Shown: piece by piece, positions 8,430-15,776 of the stretch
Layout: every line of letters starts with the position of its first letter
How positions within the stretch are numbered: position 1 is the stretch's first letter
From: SXXH01 sp041165735
Lineage (GTDB): Bacteria; Planctomycetota; UBA1135; GCA-002686595
Direction: 5' to 3'
Assembly (NCBI GenBank): GCA_046341775.1
Contig: JBKDQQ010000054.1
Coordinates: 1 to 54,520, forward strand
Length of the DNA: 54,520 nucleotides
Made by a program: the position numbers and the translations under genes
Notes under the pieces: generated by a model
Told to the model about the DNA's origin: nothing
What the model saw: the letters and a program-made list of their open reading frames with translations, nothing else
Databases searched by the model: none

Positions 8430-8588
8430 GGCATCCAGATCTAGCCTCTCCGTGGTCGGGCGCACGCGCCGATTCGGCAAGACTTGTGCAGGCAGGAGGG
8501 TAATGCGCCCGCCGGGGGGGTCAAGGCGGCCGCCCTGGCGCGTCGCGGTGGGGGGGCGCGCTCGCGCGCGGATGGGGCTCGCGGCCCT

Positions 8589-8903
8589 TCAGGCGAGCTT
8601 CACCGCGGTGCCGTAGGCCAGCACTTCGGCGGCGCCCCGCGCGATTTCGCTCGAGGCGAAGCGCACGCCCACGACGGCGTCCGCGCCGGCATGGCGCGCC
8701 TGCTCGACCATGCGGTCCAGCGCTTGTTCGCGCGCCTGCGCCAGCACCGCCGTGTACTCGGGCAATTCTCCGCCCGCGGCGTTCTTCAGCAACGCGTCGA
8801 AGTCCGCCAAGGCGTGCGCGGCGCGCACGGACACCCCGCGCACGAGCCCCAGTGTCTCGCGGATCTCGCGCCCGGGCAGCGCGTCGGTGGTGGCGAGGAT
8901 CAT
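8589..8903 (-). CDS. YbjQ/UPF0145 family protein
   Basis: A 104-residue protein beginning MILATTDALPGREIRETLGLVRGVSV, the typical opening of the YbjQ (UPF0145) family. The later segment ADAVVGVRFASSEI and the end AEVLAYGTAVKL are also diagnostic. The family forms a small pentameric beta-barrel fold of unknown role, often described as a putative heavy-metal-binding domain. It is the third gene of a sigma factor operon: its start lies 8 bp after the stop of the anti-sigma-like gene. Whether it functions with the sigma system is unknown. Length agrees with the family (about 105 residues). Confidence 0.88.
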   Translation of the reverse strand: MILATTDALPGREIRETLGLVRGVSVRAAHALADFDALLKNAAGGELPEYTAVLAQAREQALDRMVEQARHAGADAVVGVRFASSEIARGAAEVLAYGTAVKLA

Positions 8904-8911
8904 CGCGCGGC

Positions 8912-9364
8912 TCAGCGCTCCAGGTCGCGGTAGGGATCGAGGTGGCGCGTGGCGAGGCGCGCGCGCACCGCCCGCCACAAGAGGAACATGAAGCCCAGCA
9001 GCGCGCCCTCGAAGGCGTAGGCCATCCAGCGCGGCACGCGCGAGTACTCGCTCGTCAGGACGAAGTGCATGAACCCCACGAGGATGACGATGCCGGCGAA
9101 GAGCACCACGACGCCCAGCCAACGCAGCACGCGCGCGGTCGGCGTCGACTCGCGCGCTTCCCACGCCTCCAATGCCGCGTCGCGCGGGCTCCAGTTGCGC
9201 GCCATCAAGGCGAGCCGACGTTGCGCGGCGACCTCGGCGGCCAGCAAGGGTTCGCGCGCGAGGCGCGCCTCGAACGACTCGCGTTCGCCCGCCGGCAGTT
9301 CGCCGTCGGCGTGCATCATGGCCTGTTGCAGGTCGGCTTCGGACAGCGGTTGGTTCGCGCTCAT
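8912..9364 (-). CDS. Putative transmembrane anti-sigma factor
   Basis: A 150-residue protein. The N-terminal 55 residues have the pattern of anti-sigma domains (ADLQQAMMHADGELPAGERESFEARLAREPLLAAEVAAQ), with the DGEL motif but without the His-x3-Cys-x2-Cys zinc site of ZAS-type factors. Two transmembrane helices follow, at about residues 82-105 and 116-132, with a short Arg-rich tail. Its ATG (9362-9364) overlaps the stop of the ECF sigma gene in an ATGA arrangement, so translation is probably coupled. By analogy it would hold the sigma factor at the inner membrane until a signal arrives. No sensory periplasmic domain is present, so the release mechanism is not evident. Confidence 0.72.
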   Translation of the reverse strand: MSANQPLSEADLQQAMMHADGELPAGERESFEARLAREPLLAAEVAAQRRLALMARNWSPRDAALEAWEARESTPTARVLRWLGVVVLFAGIVILVGFMHFVLTSEYSRVPRWMAYAFEGALLGFMFLLWRAVRARLATRHLDPYRDLER

Positions 9365-9981
9365 CGGCGCAGCTCCTCGGCCAGCTCGGGCGGCAGCGCC
9401 TCGCGCAGGCGGCGCCTGGCGTGGAAGAGCCGCGACATGACGGTGCCTTGCGGGATCGCGAGCGAGGCGGAGAGCTCCGCGTAGGAAAGGCCCTCGAAGT
9501 GGCGCAGCGCGAGGATCTCGCGGTCGCGCGTGGACAGCTTGCCCAGCGCCGCCCAGAACAGGCGCGCGTGTTCGTCGGCGGCGAGGTGCTCGGGCGGAGG
9601 CGACTCGTCGTCGACGTAGTCCCAATCCGCATCTTCCTCGCCCAGCTGGTCCGGACGGAAAGCCTCCTTCGCGCGCACGCGTTCGCGCGAGCGCAGCCAG
9701 CCGATGCACAGGTTGCGCAGGATGCCGTGGAACCAAGGCACGACGCCTCGCGCCTCGACCCACTCCGCGCGCGACTTCCACAGTCGCAGCAGGCACTCCT
9801 GCGTCAGCTCCAGCGCATCCTCGTCCGACCCGACGAGCGCGCGCGCGAACCGGCGACCGCGCGGCTCGAGTCGCAGCGCGAGCCGCCCGAAGGCGTCGCG
9901 GTCTCCTTGTTGCGCGGCGCGCATCAAGGACGCGAGGTCCGTGGTGGACGCGGAGGTGGAGTGCTCGGACAAGGCCCGCAT
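9361..9981 (-). CDS. ECF-type RNA polymerase sigma factor
   Basis: A 206-residue protein with sigma region 2 (about residues 25-95: ALELTQECLLRLWKSRAEW and VPWFHGILRNLCIGWLR) and region 4 (about 145-195: LSTRDREILALRHFEGLSYAELSASL, then PQGTVMSRLFHARRRL, the helix-turn-helix that reads the -35). Regions 1 and 3 are absent, as in the ECF group. The linker is acidic. The ATG at 9979-9981 is chosen; upstream of it the frame is open but not conserved. It is first in an operon with the anti-sigma-like and YbjQ genes. The ECF subgroup cannot be named from sequence alone. Confidence 0.9.
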   Translation of the reverse strand: MRALSEHSTSASTTDLASLMRAAQQGDRDAFGRLALRLEPRGRRFARALVGSDEDALELTQECLLRLWKSRAEWVEARGVVPWFHGILRNLCIGWLRSRERVRAKEAFRPDQLGEEDADWDYVDDESPPPEHLAADEHARLFWAALGKLSTRDREILALRHFEGLSYAELSASLAIPQGTVMSRLFHARRRLREALPPELAEELRR

Positions 9982-10081
9982 ATTCAGCGCTCGCGCCGGG
10001 GACCAGCGCAAGCAAAAGCCGCCCTGCTTCGCGACGCGCGGATCGAGCCGGCCAAGGCGCGGGGCGCCGGTCGCGTCGCGT

Positions 10082-11533
10082 TCAAGCCGGAGATCGCGGG
10101 TGGCAGGCGACGGCCGCCACCCACCCGGCGGCCCGCGCGATCGCGCCCGGGCCGCCGAGCCGCGCGCGCGCCGTCGCCATGCGCCGTGCGCAGTCCGCGC
10201 GCCATGCATCGTCCTCCAAGGCGCGTCGCAGGTCGGCGAGGATCGCCTGGCGCGGCGCTTCGCCGGCGAAGGCGTGCTCGGGCATCACCGGCGCGGCGGC
10301 CAGCAAGTTCGGGCCGGCGATGTGGGGGACATGGACCAACGCGCGCGCCAGGTTGGCCTCGAACCGTCCGGCGACGCGGTACACGACGACGGCGGGCACG
10401 CCGCGCGCCAGGAGGTCGATCGTGATCGTGCCCGAGACGGTCAACGCGGCGCGCGCTCGCGAGAGGAGGCCGTGCAGATCGCCCGCGCGCACTTCGAGCC
10501 GCCCCGCGGCGAGGGGCGCCGCGAGCAACCGCCGCAACTCGTCGGCGACCTCGGCGCGTTCGTGGGCGACGACGACGCGCCATCCGCGTTCGCGCGCCGC
10601 CTCGATGGCCAGGTCCGCCATCCATGCGGCGTGGCGCGCCACGACGGAGGGACGACTGCCGCACAGGACGACGAGCGTGTCGCCGTCGCTCGCCACCTGC
10701 GCGTCGTTCGCGCCGATGGCGTCGAGTTGCGGATGGCCCACCAACGCGACGCGCGCTCCGCGTCGCGCGAACCACGCGGGCTCGAAGGGCAGGATGGCGA
10801 GACCGAGGCCGGTGCAGCGCGCCCAGCGTCGCGCGCGCCACGCGGCCCACGCCCAATGCTGCGGCGCGACGAGGTGGACCGTGCGGCATCCGCGCGCGCG
10901 CAGCATCGAGAAGAGCGGCACGTGCAAGGCGGGCGAGTCGACGGCGACGACCACGTCCGGCTGGAACGCGTCGCTGCGGGCCACGGCGTCCTCGAGCAGC
11001 CCCAGGTAGCGCGACAGCGAGCGCAGCACCGCGCTGAAGCCCATCTGCGCGCGGCTCACGGTGTCGTGCCAGCACTCGACGCCCGCGGCCGCGAGGCGCG
11101 GCCCGCCCAGGCCGGCGAAGCGCGGTTCCGGCGCGCCGCGCGCGCGCGCTTGCGCCCGCAGCGCAGCCACGAGGTTCGCCGCATGGACTTCGCCCGAGAC
11201 CTCCGCGCACGAGACGAGCACGCGCAACGGCCGATCCTCGGGCCACTCCGCCAAGGGCGGCTCGAGCAGTTCGGCCGGCGCCGACAAGCAGTCGACCAGC
11301 TCCGCGCGCAGCGCGCGGCCGCGGACGATCGAGAGCGCCACGCGCGCCGGCCACGAGAACGCGTCGCCGACGGCTCGCGCCAGCTCGCGCCGCACGAGCG
11401 CGCGTGCCGAGGCTCGGCCGGTTCGCGCGGCGAGCGCCGCCCCGCAGGCCTCCTCCACGAGCCTGCGCGCCCGCTGCGAGTCCCGCGGACCGCCGGCGCC
11501 CTCCGCGCGCAGGGACTTCGGTTGGTGCGCCAC
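10082..11533 (-). CDS. lpxB: Lipid-A-disaccharide synthase with N-terminal extension
   Basis: A 483-residue GT19 glycosyltransferase. It condenses UDP-2,3-diacylglucosamine with lipid X at the inner membrane, in the Raetz pathway. Characteristic blocks are CAEVSGEVHAANLVAAL (109-125), FAGLGGPRLAAAGVE, MGFSAVLRSL, VVVAVDSPALHVPLF (carrying the catalytic Asp), the QHWAWAAWR block, ILPFEP and LVGHPQLD. About 100 residues precede the usual start, and this extension has no similarity I recognise. The GTG at 11531-11533 (MAHQPK) is the annotated start, with a CATCCT box 9 nt upstream. A shorter start near residue 100 would give the normal length of about 380. Its presence implies LPS in the outer membrane. 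No other lpx genes are nearby. Confidence 0.87.
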   Translation of the reverse strand: MAHQPKSLRAEGAGGPRDSQRARRLVEEACGAALAARTGRASARALVRRELARAVGDAFSWPARVALSIVRGRALRAELVDCLSAPAELLEPPLAEWPEDRPLRVLVSCAEVSGEVHAANLVAALRAQARARGAPEPRFAGLGGPRLAAAGVECWHDTVSRAQMGFSAVLRSLSRYLGLLEDAVARSDAFQPDVVVAVDSPALHVPLFSMLRARGCRTVHLVAPQHWAWAAWRARRWARCTGLGLAILPFEPAWFARRGARVALVGHPQLDAIGANDAQVASDGDTLVVLCGSRPSVVARHAAWMADLAIEAARERGWRVVVAHERAEVADELRRLLAAPLAAGRLEVRAGDLHGLLSRARAALTVSGTITIDLLARGVPAVVVYRVAGRFEANLARALVHVPHIAGPNLLAAAPVMPEHAFAGEAPRQAILADLRRALEDDAWRADCARRMATARARLGGPGAIARAAGWVAAVACHPRSPA

Positions 11534-11591
11534 GCACCCGCAGGATGGTGGCGGATGGCCCCGGAAGCAAGCCGCAAGCGCGTCCGCGCGC

Positions 11592-11597
11592 TATCCT
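11592..11597 (+). promoter_or_regulatory. -10-like box of TPR gene (leaderless spacing)
   Basis: TATCCT, 9 nt before the ATG at 11607, with no Shine-Dalgarno sequence. The same hexamer is the -10 of the tRNA-Lys promoter. Confidence 0.45.
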
Positions 11598-11606
11598 TCC
11601 CCGCCC

Positions 11607-12299
11607 ATGCTGCGCCTCGTGTCGTGGTTCCTCGCCGTGTTCGTGCTGCTGCACCTGCTGCGGCTCGTGCCCGCGGTGGGACGCCTGTTCGACGTGCCCT
11701 TCCTCGGCTTCTTCCTCGCCGCGGCCATCCTGTCCTTCGCCGTCGCTCGCGGCGGCGAGGCCATGGCCCGGCGCGCCGCGGCGGCGCGCGTGCGGCGCGA
11801 GCTGGGCTCGGTCGACACGCCGCACCAGCGCGGCAAGCTGGGCACGCACCTCCTCGCCGCCGGCGCGGCGCGCGAAGCAGAGGGGCACCTCGCGGCGGCT
11901 GCCGCGGGCGACTCCGAACGGCTGGAGTGGAGCTACAAGCTCGGTTGCGCGCGTCTCGCGCTCGGCCGGGCGAGCGACGCCATCGCTCCGCTGGCCTTCG
12001 TGGTGGCGCGCGAGGAGGAGCACGCCTTCGGCGCGGCCGTGCTGCGCCTCGCGCAAGCGGCGCTGGCGACGGGGGAGCTCGACCTTGCCGCGCGCGAGCT
12101 CGCGCGCTTCGAGAGGAACCACGGCCCCACGCCGGAGAGCGCGTGGTGGAGGAGCCGCCTCGCCAAGGCGCGCGGCGACCGCGCCGCCGCGCGCGCGGCT
12201 TGCGAGGAGGTGCTGGCGCTGCAGGCGCGCGCCACGCGCTTCCAGAAGAAGGCCGGTCGCTCCTACGCCCTCAAGGCCTGGTTCGCGCGACGCACGTGA
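11607..12299 (+). CDS. Membrane-anchored tetratricopeptide-like protein
   Basis: A 230-residue protein with two N-terminal transmembrane helices (about 2-20 and 29-46). A cytoplasmic helical region of about 170 residues follows, Ala/Arg/Leu-rich with TPR-like pairs (GKLGTHLLAAGAAREAEGHL, then WSYKLGCARLALGRASDAIAPL, then LRLAQAALATGELDLAARELARF). The layout resembles HemY-type or generic TPR scaffold proteins. Start chosen from the hydrophobic N-terminus and the -10-like box. It is divergent from lpxB (73 bp between) and convergent with an ABC permease. No specific partner can be named. Confidence 0.7.
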   Translation: MLRLVSWFLAVFVLLHLLRLVPAVGRLFDVPFLGFFLAAAILSFAVARGGEAMARRAAAARVRRELGSVDTPHQRGKLGTHLLAAGAAREAEGHLAAAAAGDSERLEWSYKLGCARLALGRASDAIAPLAFVVAREEEHAFGAAVLRLAQAALATGELDLAARELARFERNHGPTPESAWWRSRLAKARGDRAAARAACEEVLALQARATRFQKKAGRSYALKAWFARRT

Positions 12300-12332
12300 T
12301 CCGACCGGAGGCTCGACGGGCGCGGGCGCGCC

Positions 12333-13094
12333 TCAAGGCGTCCGACGCGCGTACAGTCGCTGGGACAACTCGAAGAATCCCGCGGTGGCGGCGACGAGGC
12401 CCAGCGCGACCCACGGATCGAGCGCGTGCTGCGCCATGATGCGCGCGAAGGCGTCGATGTCCGTCAGCCGGAACACGGACCAGTGCGTCAAGGTCTGCAC
12501 GAGGTAGATGGAGAACTCGGCCAGCATGAAGAGCAGCATGCCGAAGCCGATGACCATCGGGCGCGAACTGGCGCAGCTCAAGGCGAAGGTGGCCGAGTAC
12601 ATCGCCAGCAGCAGCAGTCCCTGATGCGTGGCGGCGAGGAACAACGGCCAGTGCTCCATGTCCTCGTCGATGAAGCCCAGGAGCCAGGGGATGCTGTGCG
12701 TCGAGGCGTAGACCGGCAGGAGGACGGCCAGCGCGCCGGCGATCCAGCGCTCGGACAGCACGCGGCGGCGCGACATGGGGCGCGCGAGCAGGATCTCGAG
12801 CGTGCCGCGCTGCGCCTCGCCGGCGACGACGCCCATGGCGAACACCACCGCCGCCAGCACTCCGACCGTGTTGCAGCCCTTGAAGAAGTGCTGGCCGTTG
12901 ACGTAGGCGACGATGCCGCCCGCCTCCAGCTGGTCGATCATGCCCTTCAACGATTCCATCGGCGCCATGTCGCGCAGGGCGTCGATGTTGTCCTCGAAGC
13001 TGGGCCAGAACAGGATCGCGCCGACGAGCAGCGCCTCGAGCACCACGAACCACGCCAGCGCGCCCCACAGGGCGAAGCGATGCTCGCGCAGCAT
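12333..13094 (-). CDS. ABC-2 type permease
   Basis: A 253-residue inner-membrane protein with about six transmembrane helices. The motif GEAQRGTLEILLARPMSRRRVLSERW is the conserved cytoplasmic loop of ABC-2 permeases of the NosY/YhhJ sort. The first helix (about 9-29) is followed by a roughly 50-residue external segment rich in Asp, Glu and Met. The start codon ATG (13092-13094) overlaps the stop TGA of the upstream ATPase gene by one base, giving coupled translation. With the ATPase it forms a complete exporter of unknown substrate. Confidence 0.82.
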   Translation of the reverse strand: MLREHRFALWGALAWFVVLEALLVGAILFWPSFEDNIDALRDMAPMESLKGMIDQLEAGGIVAYVNGQHFFKGCNTVGVLAAVVFAMGVVAGEAQRGTLEILLARPMSRRRVLSERWIAGALAVLLPVYASTHSIPWLLGFIDEDMEHWPLFLAATHQGLLLLAMYSATFALSCASSRPMVIGFGMLLFMLAEFSIYLVQTLTHWSVFRLTDIDAFARIMAQHALDPWVALGLVAATAGFFELSQRLYARRTP

Positions 13095-14047
13095 CAGCAA
13101 CCCTCCACGCCGTACAGCTCGCGGTAGAGCTCGGCCAGCGACAACTTGCCATGCTCGATCGCGCGCGGCGGCGGCAGTCCCGGCAGCGACAGGAACCGGG
13201 CCAGCCACTCGCGCGGCTCGCCGTCCACGCGCACGGAGGCGCGCAGCTCGTCCTCGACGCGCTCCCACCCGATCTGGGCGCCGCCGAGCTGGCGCAGCGC
13301 CTGTTCGAGGCGCGCGTCGTCCGCGCCGGCCGCGAAGGCGAGGCGCACGACTCGCGCGGCGCGCGCCTTCACGGCCTGCGTCGTCTCGTCGGCGAGGATG
13401 CGCCCCGCCTGCACGAACACGAGGCGCGCGCAGGCGCGATCGACCTCGCCCAGATGGTGCGATGACAACAGCACGGTCGTGCCGCGCGCCGCGTCCTCGA
13501 AGAGCATCTCCAGCACTTGCCCGCGCTTCGTGGGATCGAGTCCCTCGGTGGGCTCGTCGAGGATCCTGACCGGAACGTCCGGCGCCAACGCCGCGCACAC
13601 CAGCAGTTGGCGCTTCATGCCATGGCTGAACGAGCGCACGCGCTTCGAGAGCGGCAGCTCGAGGCGCGCCGCCAGCGCCAGCCCGCGCTCGAGCGCGCCG
13701 CGTTCGCGTCCACGCAGCAACCACTCGAGGTGCTCGCGCGCGGTGAGCTCGCCGTACAGGGCGATCTCGCCGGGCGCGTAGGCGGCGCGGCGCCGGATGG
13801 CGACCCCGTCGCCGACCAGCCTGGCGCCCGCGACCTCGATTTCGCCCGCGTCCGGACGCACCAGGCCGTACAGGCAACGCAGGAAGGTGCTCTTGCCGCT
13901 GCCGTTCGGGCCGAGCAAGCCGGTGATGCCCGGGCCGGCCGCGAGGTCGATGCCCGCCACCGCCACCTTGTCGCCGAAGCGCCGCGCCACGCCGCGCGCG
14001 ACGATCGTGGGGGCGCCGGGCGCCGTGGGGGGGAGGGCGGTCTGCAC
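13094..14047 (-). CDS. ABC transporter ATP-binding protein
   Basis: A 317-residue ATPase. Walker A GPNGSGKST is at residues 46-54. The signature loop is degenerate (SFSHGMKRQ in place of LSGGQ), as in many NatA/CcmA-like exporters. Walker B is VRILDEPTEGLDP and the switch His is in LLSSHHLGEVD. A C-terminal domain of about 90 residues follows. The frame is open far upstream, but the GTG at 14045-14047 is chosen: it gives the normal N-terminus, and a TACCAT -10-like box sits 8 nt before it. The nearest ATG lies in another frame. Cotranscribed with the permease at 12333-13094. Confidence 0.85.
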   Translation of the reverse strand: MQTALPPTAPGAPTIVARGVARRFGDKVAVAGIDLAAGPGITGLLGPNGSGKSTFLRCLYGLVRPDAGEIEVAGARLVGDGVAIRRRAAYAPGEIALYGELTAREHLEWLLRGRERGALERGLALAARLELPLSKRVRSFSHGMKRQLLVCAALAPDVPVRILDEPTEGLDPTKRGQVLEMLFEDAARGTTVLLSSHHLGEVDRACARLVFVQAGRILADETTQAVKARAARVVRLAFAAGADDARLEQALRQLGGAQIGWERVEDELRASVRVDGEPREWLARFLSLPGLPPPRAIEHGKLSLAELYRELYGVEGC

Positions 14048-14055
14048 GACCTTCC

Positions 14056-14061
14056 ATGGTA
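14056..14061 (-). promoter_or_regulatory. -10-like box of ABC ATPase gene (leaderless spacing)
   Basis: TACCAT on the minus strand, 8 nt from the GTG at 14047. It supports that start over others. Confidence 0.4.
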
Positions 14062-14133
14062 CGCCCGGGCATCTCCTCCCGATGCGAACGGCTTGGCTGC
14101 GGGCGTTCCGGAGCGCAGACTGCCTCGTCTCCC

Positions 14134-14877
14134 ATGCGGGGATCCGCGCGGCAACTCGAGCTCGTCGCCACGCTGAAGCACGATGTCTTCGGCGTCGTGG
14201 AGCTCGTGCGTGGCGAAGAAGGGCTGTGCGTGCGTCGTCGCACGCGCCGAGGCCGCTTCGACCCGCGCGCCGTGCTGGCGCGGATGCTGCTGGCGCGCGA
14301 GCGCGCGGCCCTCGAGCGCCTCGCGGGCTTGGCGGGCGTGCCGCGCCTGTCGGGCCACGACCGCGGTCGCGCCGACGAGCTGGTGCGCACGCACCTCGCG
14401 GGAGCGCCGTTGCAGTCCGCGATGCGCATCCCGCGCGACTACTTCGATCGGCTCGACGAGCTGGTCGCGGCCTTGCACGCGCGTGGCGTGTGCCACAACG
14501 ACCTGCACAAGGAACCCAACATCCTCGTCGGCGATGACGGCCGGCCTGCGTTGCTCGACTTCCAACTGGCGAGCGTCCACGCCGGGCGGCGCACGCGCAC
14601 CTTCGATGTGCGCGCCGGCGAGGACCTGCGCCACGCCGAGAAGCACCGTCGCCGCTACGCGCGCCACGGCGGACTGGAGCACGGCGTCGCGCCTCAGGGC
14701 GCAGGTGCAGGTCGCCGACGCAGCGCCCTGGCGCGCGCCTGGCGCCACGTGGGCAAGCCGACTTGGGATTGGGTGCGCGGCTCCCTGGGACGCTCGCGCG
14801 AATTGGAAGGTGGACGCCCCGACGCGGGTCCGTGGCCGGAGTGGAGCGAGCCGGTCGGAGTGCCCGACGAGTCGTGA
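14134..14877 (+). CDS. Small protein-kinase-like (RIO/Kdo-kinase type) protein
   Basis: A 247-residue protein of the protein-kinase-like superfamily. The catalytic loop is HNDLHKEPNILV (Asp123, Asn129) and the metal motif is DFQ (142-144) rather than DFG. A helix-C-like segment (RERAALERLAGL, 55-66) precedes them. The glycine-rich loop is not recognisable, and the usual Lys position is occupied by an Arg-rich stretch. The pattern resembles RIO, lipopolysaccharide Kdo/heptose (WaaP) and aminoglycoside-type kinases more than Hanks kinases. The basic C-terminal 80 residues look non-catalytic. With lpxB nearby, a role in phosphorylating lipid A core sugars is possible but unproven. The ATG at 14134 is used. 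Confidence 0.68.
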   Translation: MRGSARQLELVATLKHDVFGVVELVRGEEGLCVRRRTRRGRFDPRAVLARMLLARERAALERLAGLAGVPRLSGHDRGRADELVRTHLAGAPLQSAMRIPRDYFDRLDELVAALHARGVCHNDLHKEPNILVGDDGRPALLDFQLASVHAGRRTRTFDVRAGEDLRHAEKHRRRYARHGGLEHGVAPQGAGAGRRRSALARAWRHVGKPTWDWVRGSLGRSRELEGGRPDAGPWPEWSEPVGVPDES

Positions 14878-15084
14878 TCGCACCCGCGGCGGCCGAATGC
14901 GCGCGGTCGGCGCACGGCGCAAGGCGCTTGCCGGTGCCATGGCATGCCAACGCGGTGTTGTCCCGCGCACGAAGGGAGGTGCCTAGGCCTCCACGGCATC
15001 GCTGCGCGCGAAGGACCTTCGTCCACGAGTGACGCTCGCCTCGAGGGATCGTCACCCCGGGGAGACATCATGCCGCGGAGGATG

Positions 15085-15116
15085 CACCCCGCTGAGAAGG
15101 CACCCCGCTGAGAAGG
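15085..15116. repeat. Perfect 16-bp tandem duplication
   Basis: CACCCCGCTGAGAAGG occurs twice head to tail (15085-15100 and 15101-15116), 6 bp beyond the 3' end of the lipoprotein gene. The rest of the 245-bp interval 14878-15122 shows no gene or other signal. Confidence 0.9.
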
Positions 15117-15122
15117 CGCGTC

Positions 15123-15776
15123 TCAGAGGATGTCTTCGCGGTAGATCCAGCCCTTGCGGTCGGGCGCGCCGCGCGCCACGAGGCGCCACAGGTGCTCCGG
15201 GCCGACGACGGCGAGGTACTCGCGCTCGCCGTCGCGCGTTTGCAGCAGGATGCGGCCGGAGACCAGCCCGACCAGGCGCTTCTCGTGCTCGCGCTCCTCG
15301 GGCACGACGAACACGCCCGCCCCGATGTACTCCGGATGGCCGCGCAGGCGGTCGGGCACGGTGGTGACGAGTCCGAAGACGCGCGGGTCTTCGAGGACCA
15401 CGACCTTCTCCTTCCACGGACCCGCGGCATCGCGGCCGTGGATCCACAGCAGCTCGCCGGCCTTGGGCGAACGGAACTCGAGCGTGCAGTCCGGCAGGCG
15501 GATCTCGGTCGAGGCGGTGTACACCGGGCCTCCGACCGGTTCGATCACCACCTTTTCGATGCTCGGGCCGTCGCCGAACCACGAGGTGACCTCCGCGGGC
15601 CCGGAACGCGCCGAGCGTCCGAGGAACACGAGGCCGTAGTCGGTGCACACGCCCAGTTCCTCGCCACCGGTGGTCTTGATGTGCACCACCGGGTCGGAGA
15701 TGGTCCGGACACCCGTGCAGGCGCCGAGGAAGGGCAGGGCGAGAACGAGGGCGGCGAGGGCTGTGCGCTGGATCAT
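15123..15776 (-). CDS. Predicted lipoprotein of unknown function
   Basis: A 217-residue protein with a type II signal peptide: a hydrophobic stretch and lipobox LGAC put the lipid-modified Cys at residue 20. The mature part is predicted to be mainly beta strands, with two similar halves that repeat VVxI/EEL.V.xGRxLL-like stretches. No enzyme motif is recognised. The sequence around residues 40-60 (ELGVCTDYGLVFLG) may be a small beta-barrel. Its ATG (15774-15776) overlaps the stop of the upstream peptidase gene in an ATGA junction. It is the last gene of a three-gene operon with two exported zinc peptidases. Confidence 0.7.
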   Translation of the reverse strand: MIQRTALAALVLALPFLGACTGVRTISDPVVHIKTTGGEELGVCTDYGLVFLGRSARSGPAEVTSWFGDGPSIEKVVIEPVGGPVYTASTEIRLPDCTLEFRSPKAGELLWIHGRDAAGPWKEKVVVLEDPRVFGLVTTVPDRLRGHPEYIGAGVFVVPEEREHEKRLVGLVSGRILLQTRDGEREYLAVVGPEHLWRLVARGAPDRKGWIYREDIL

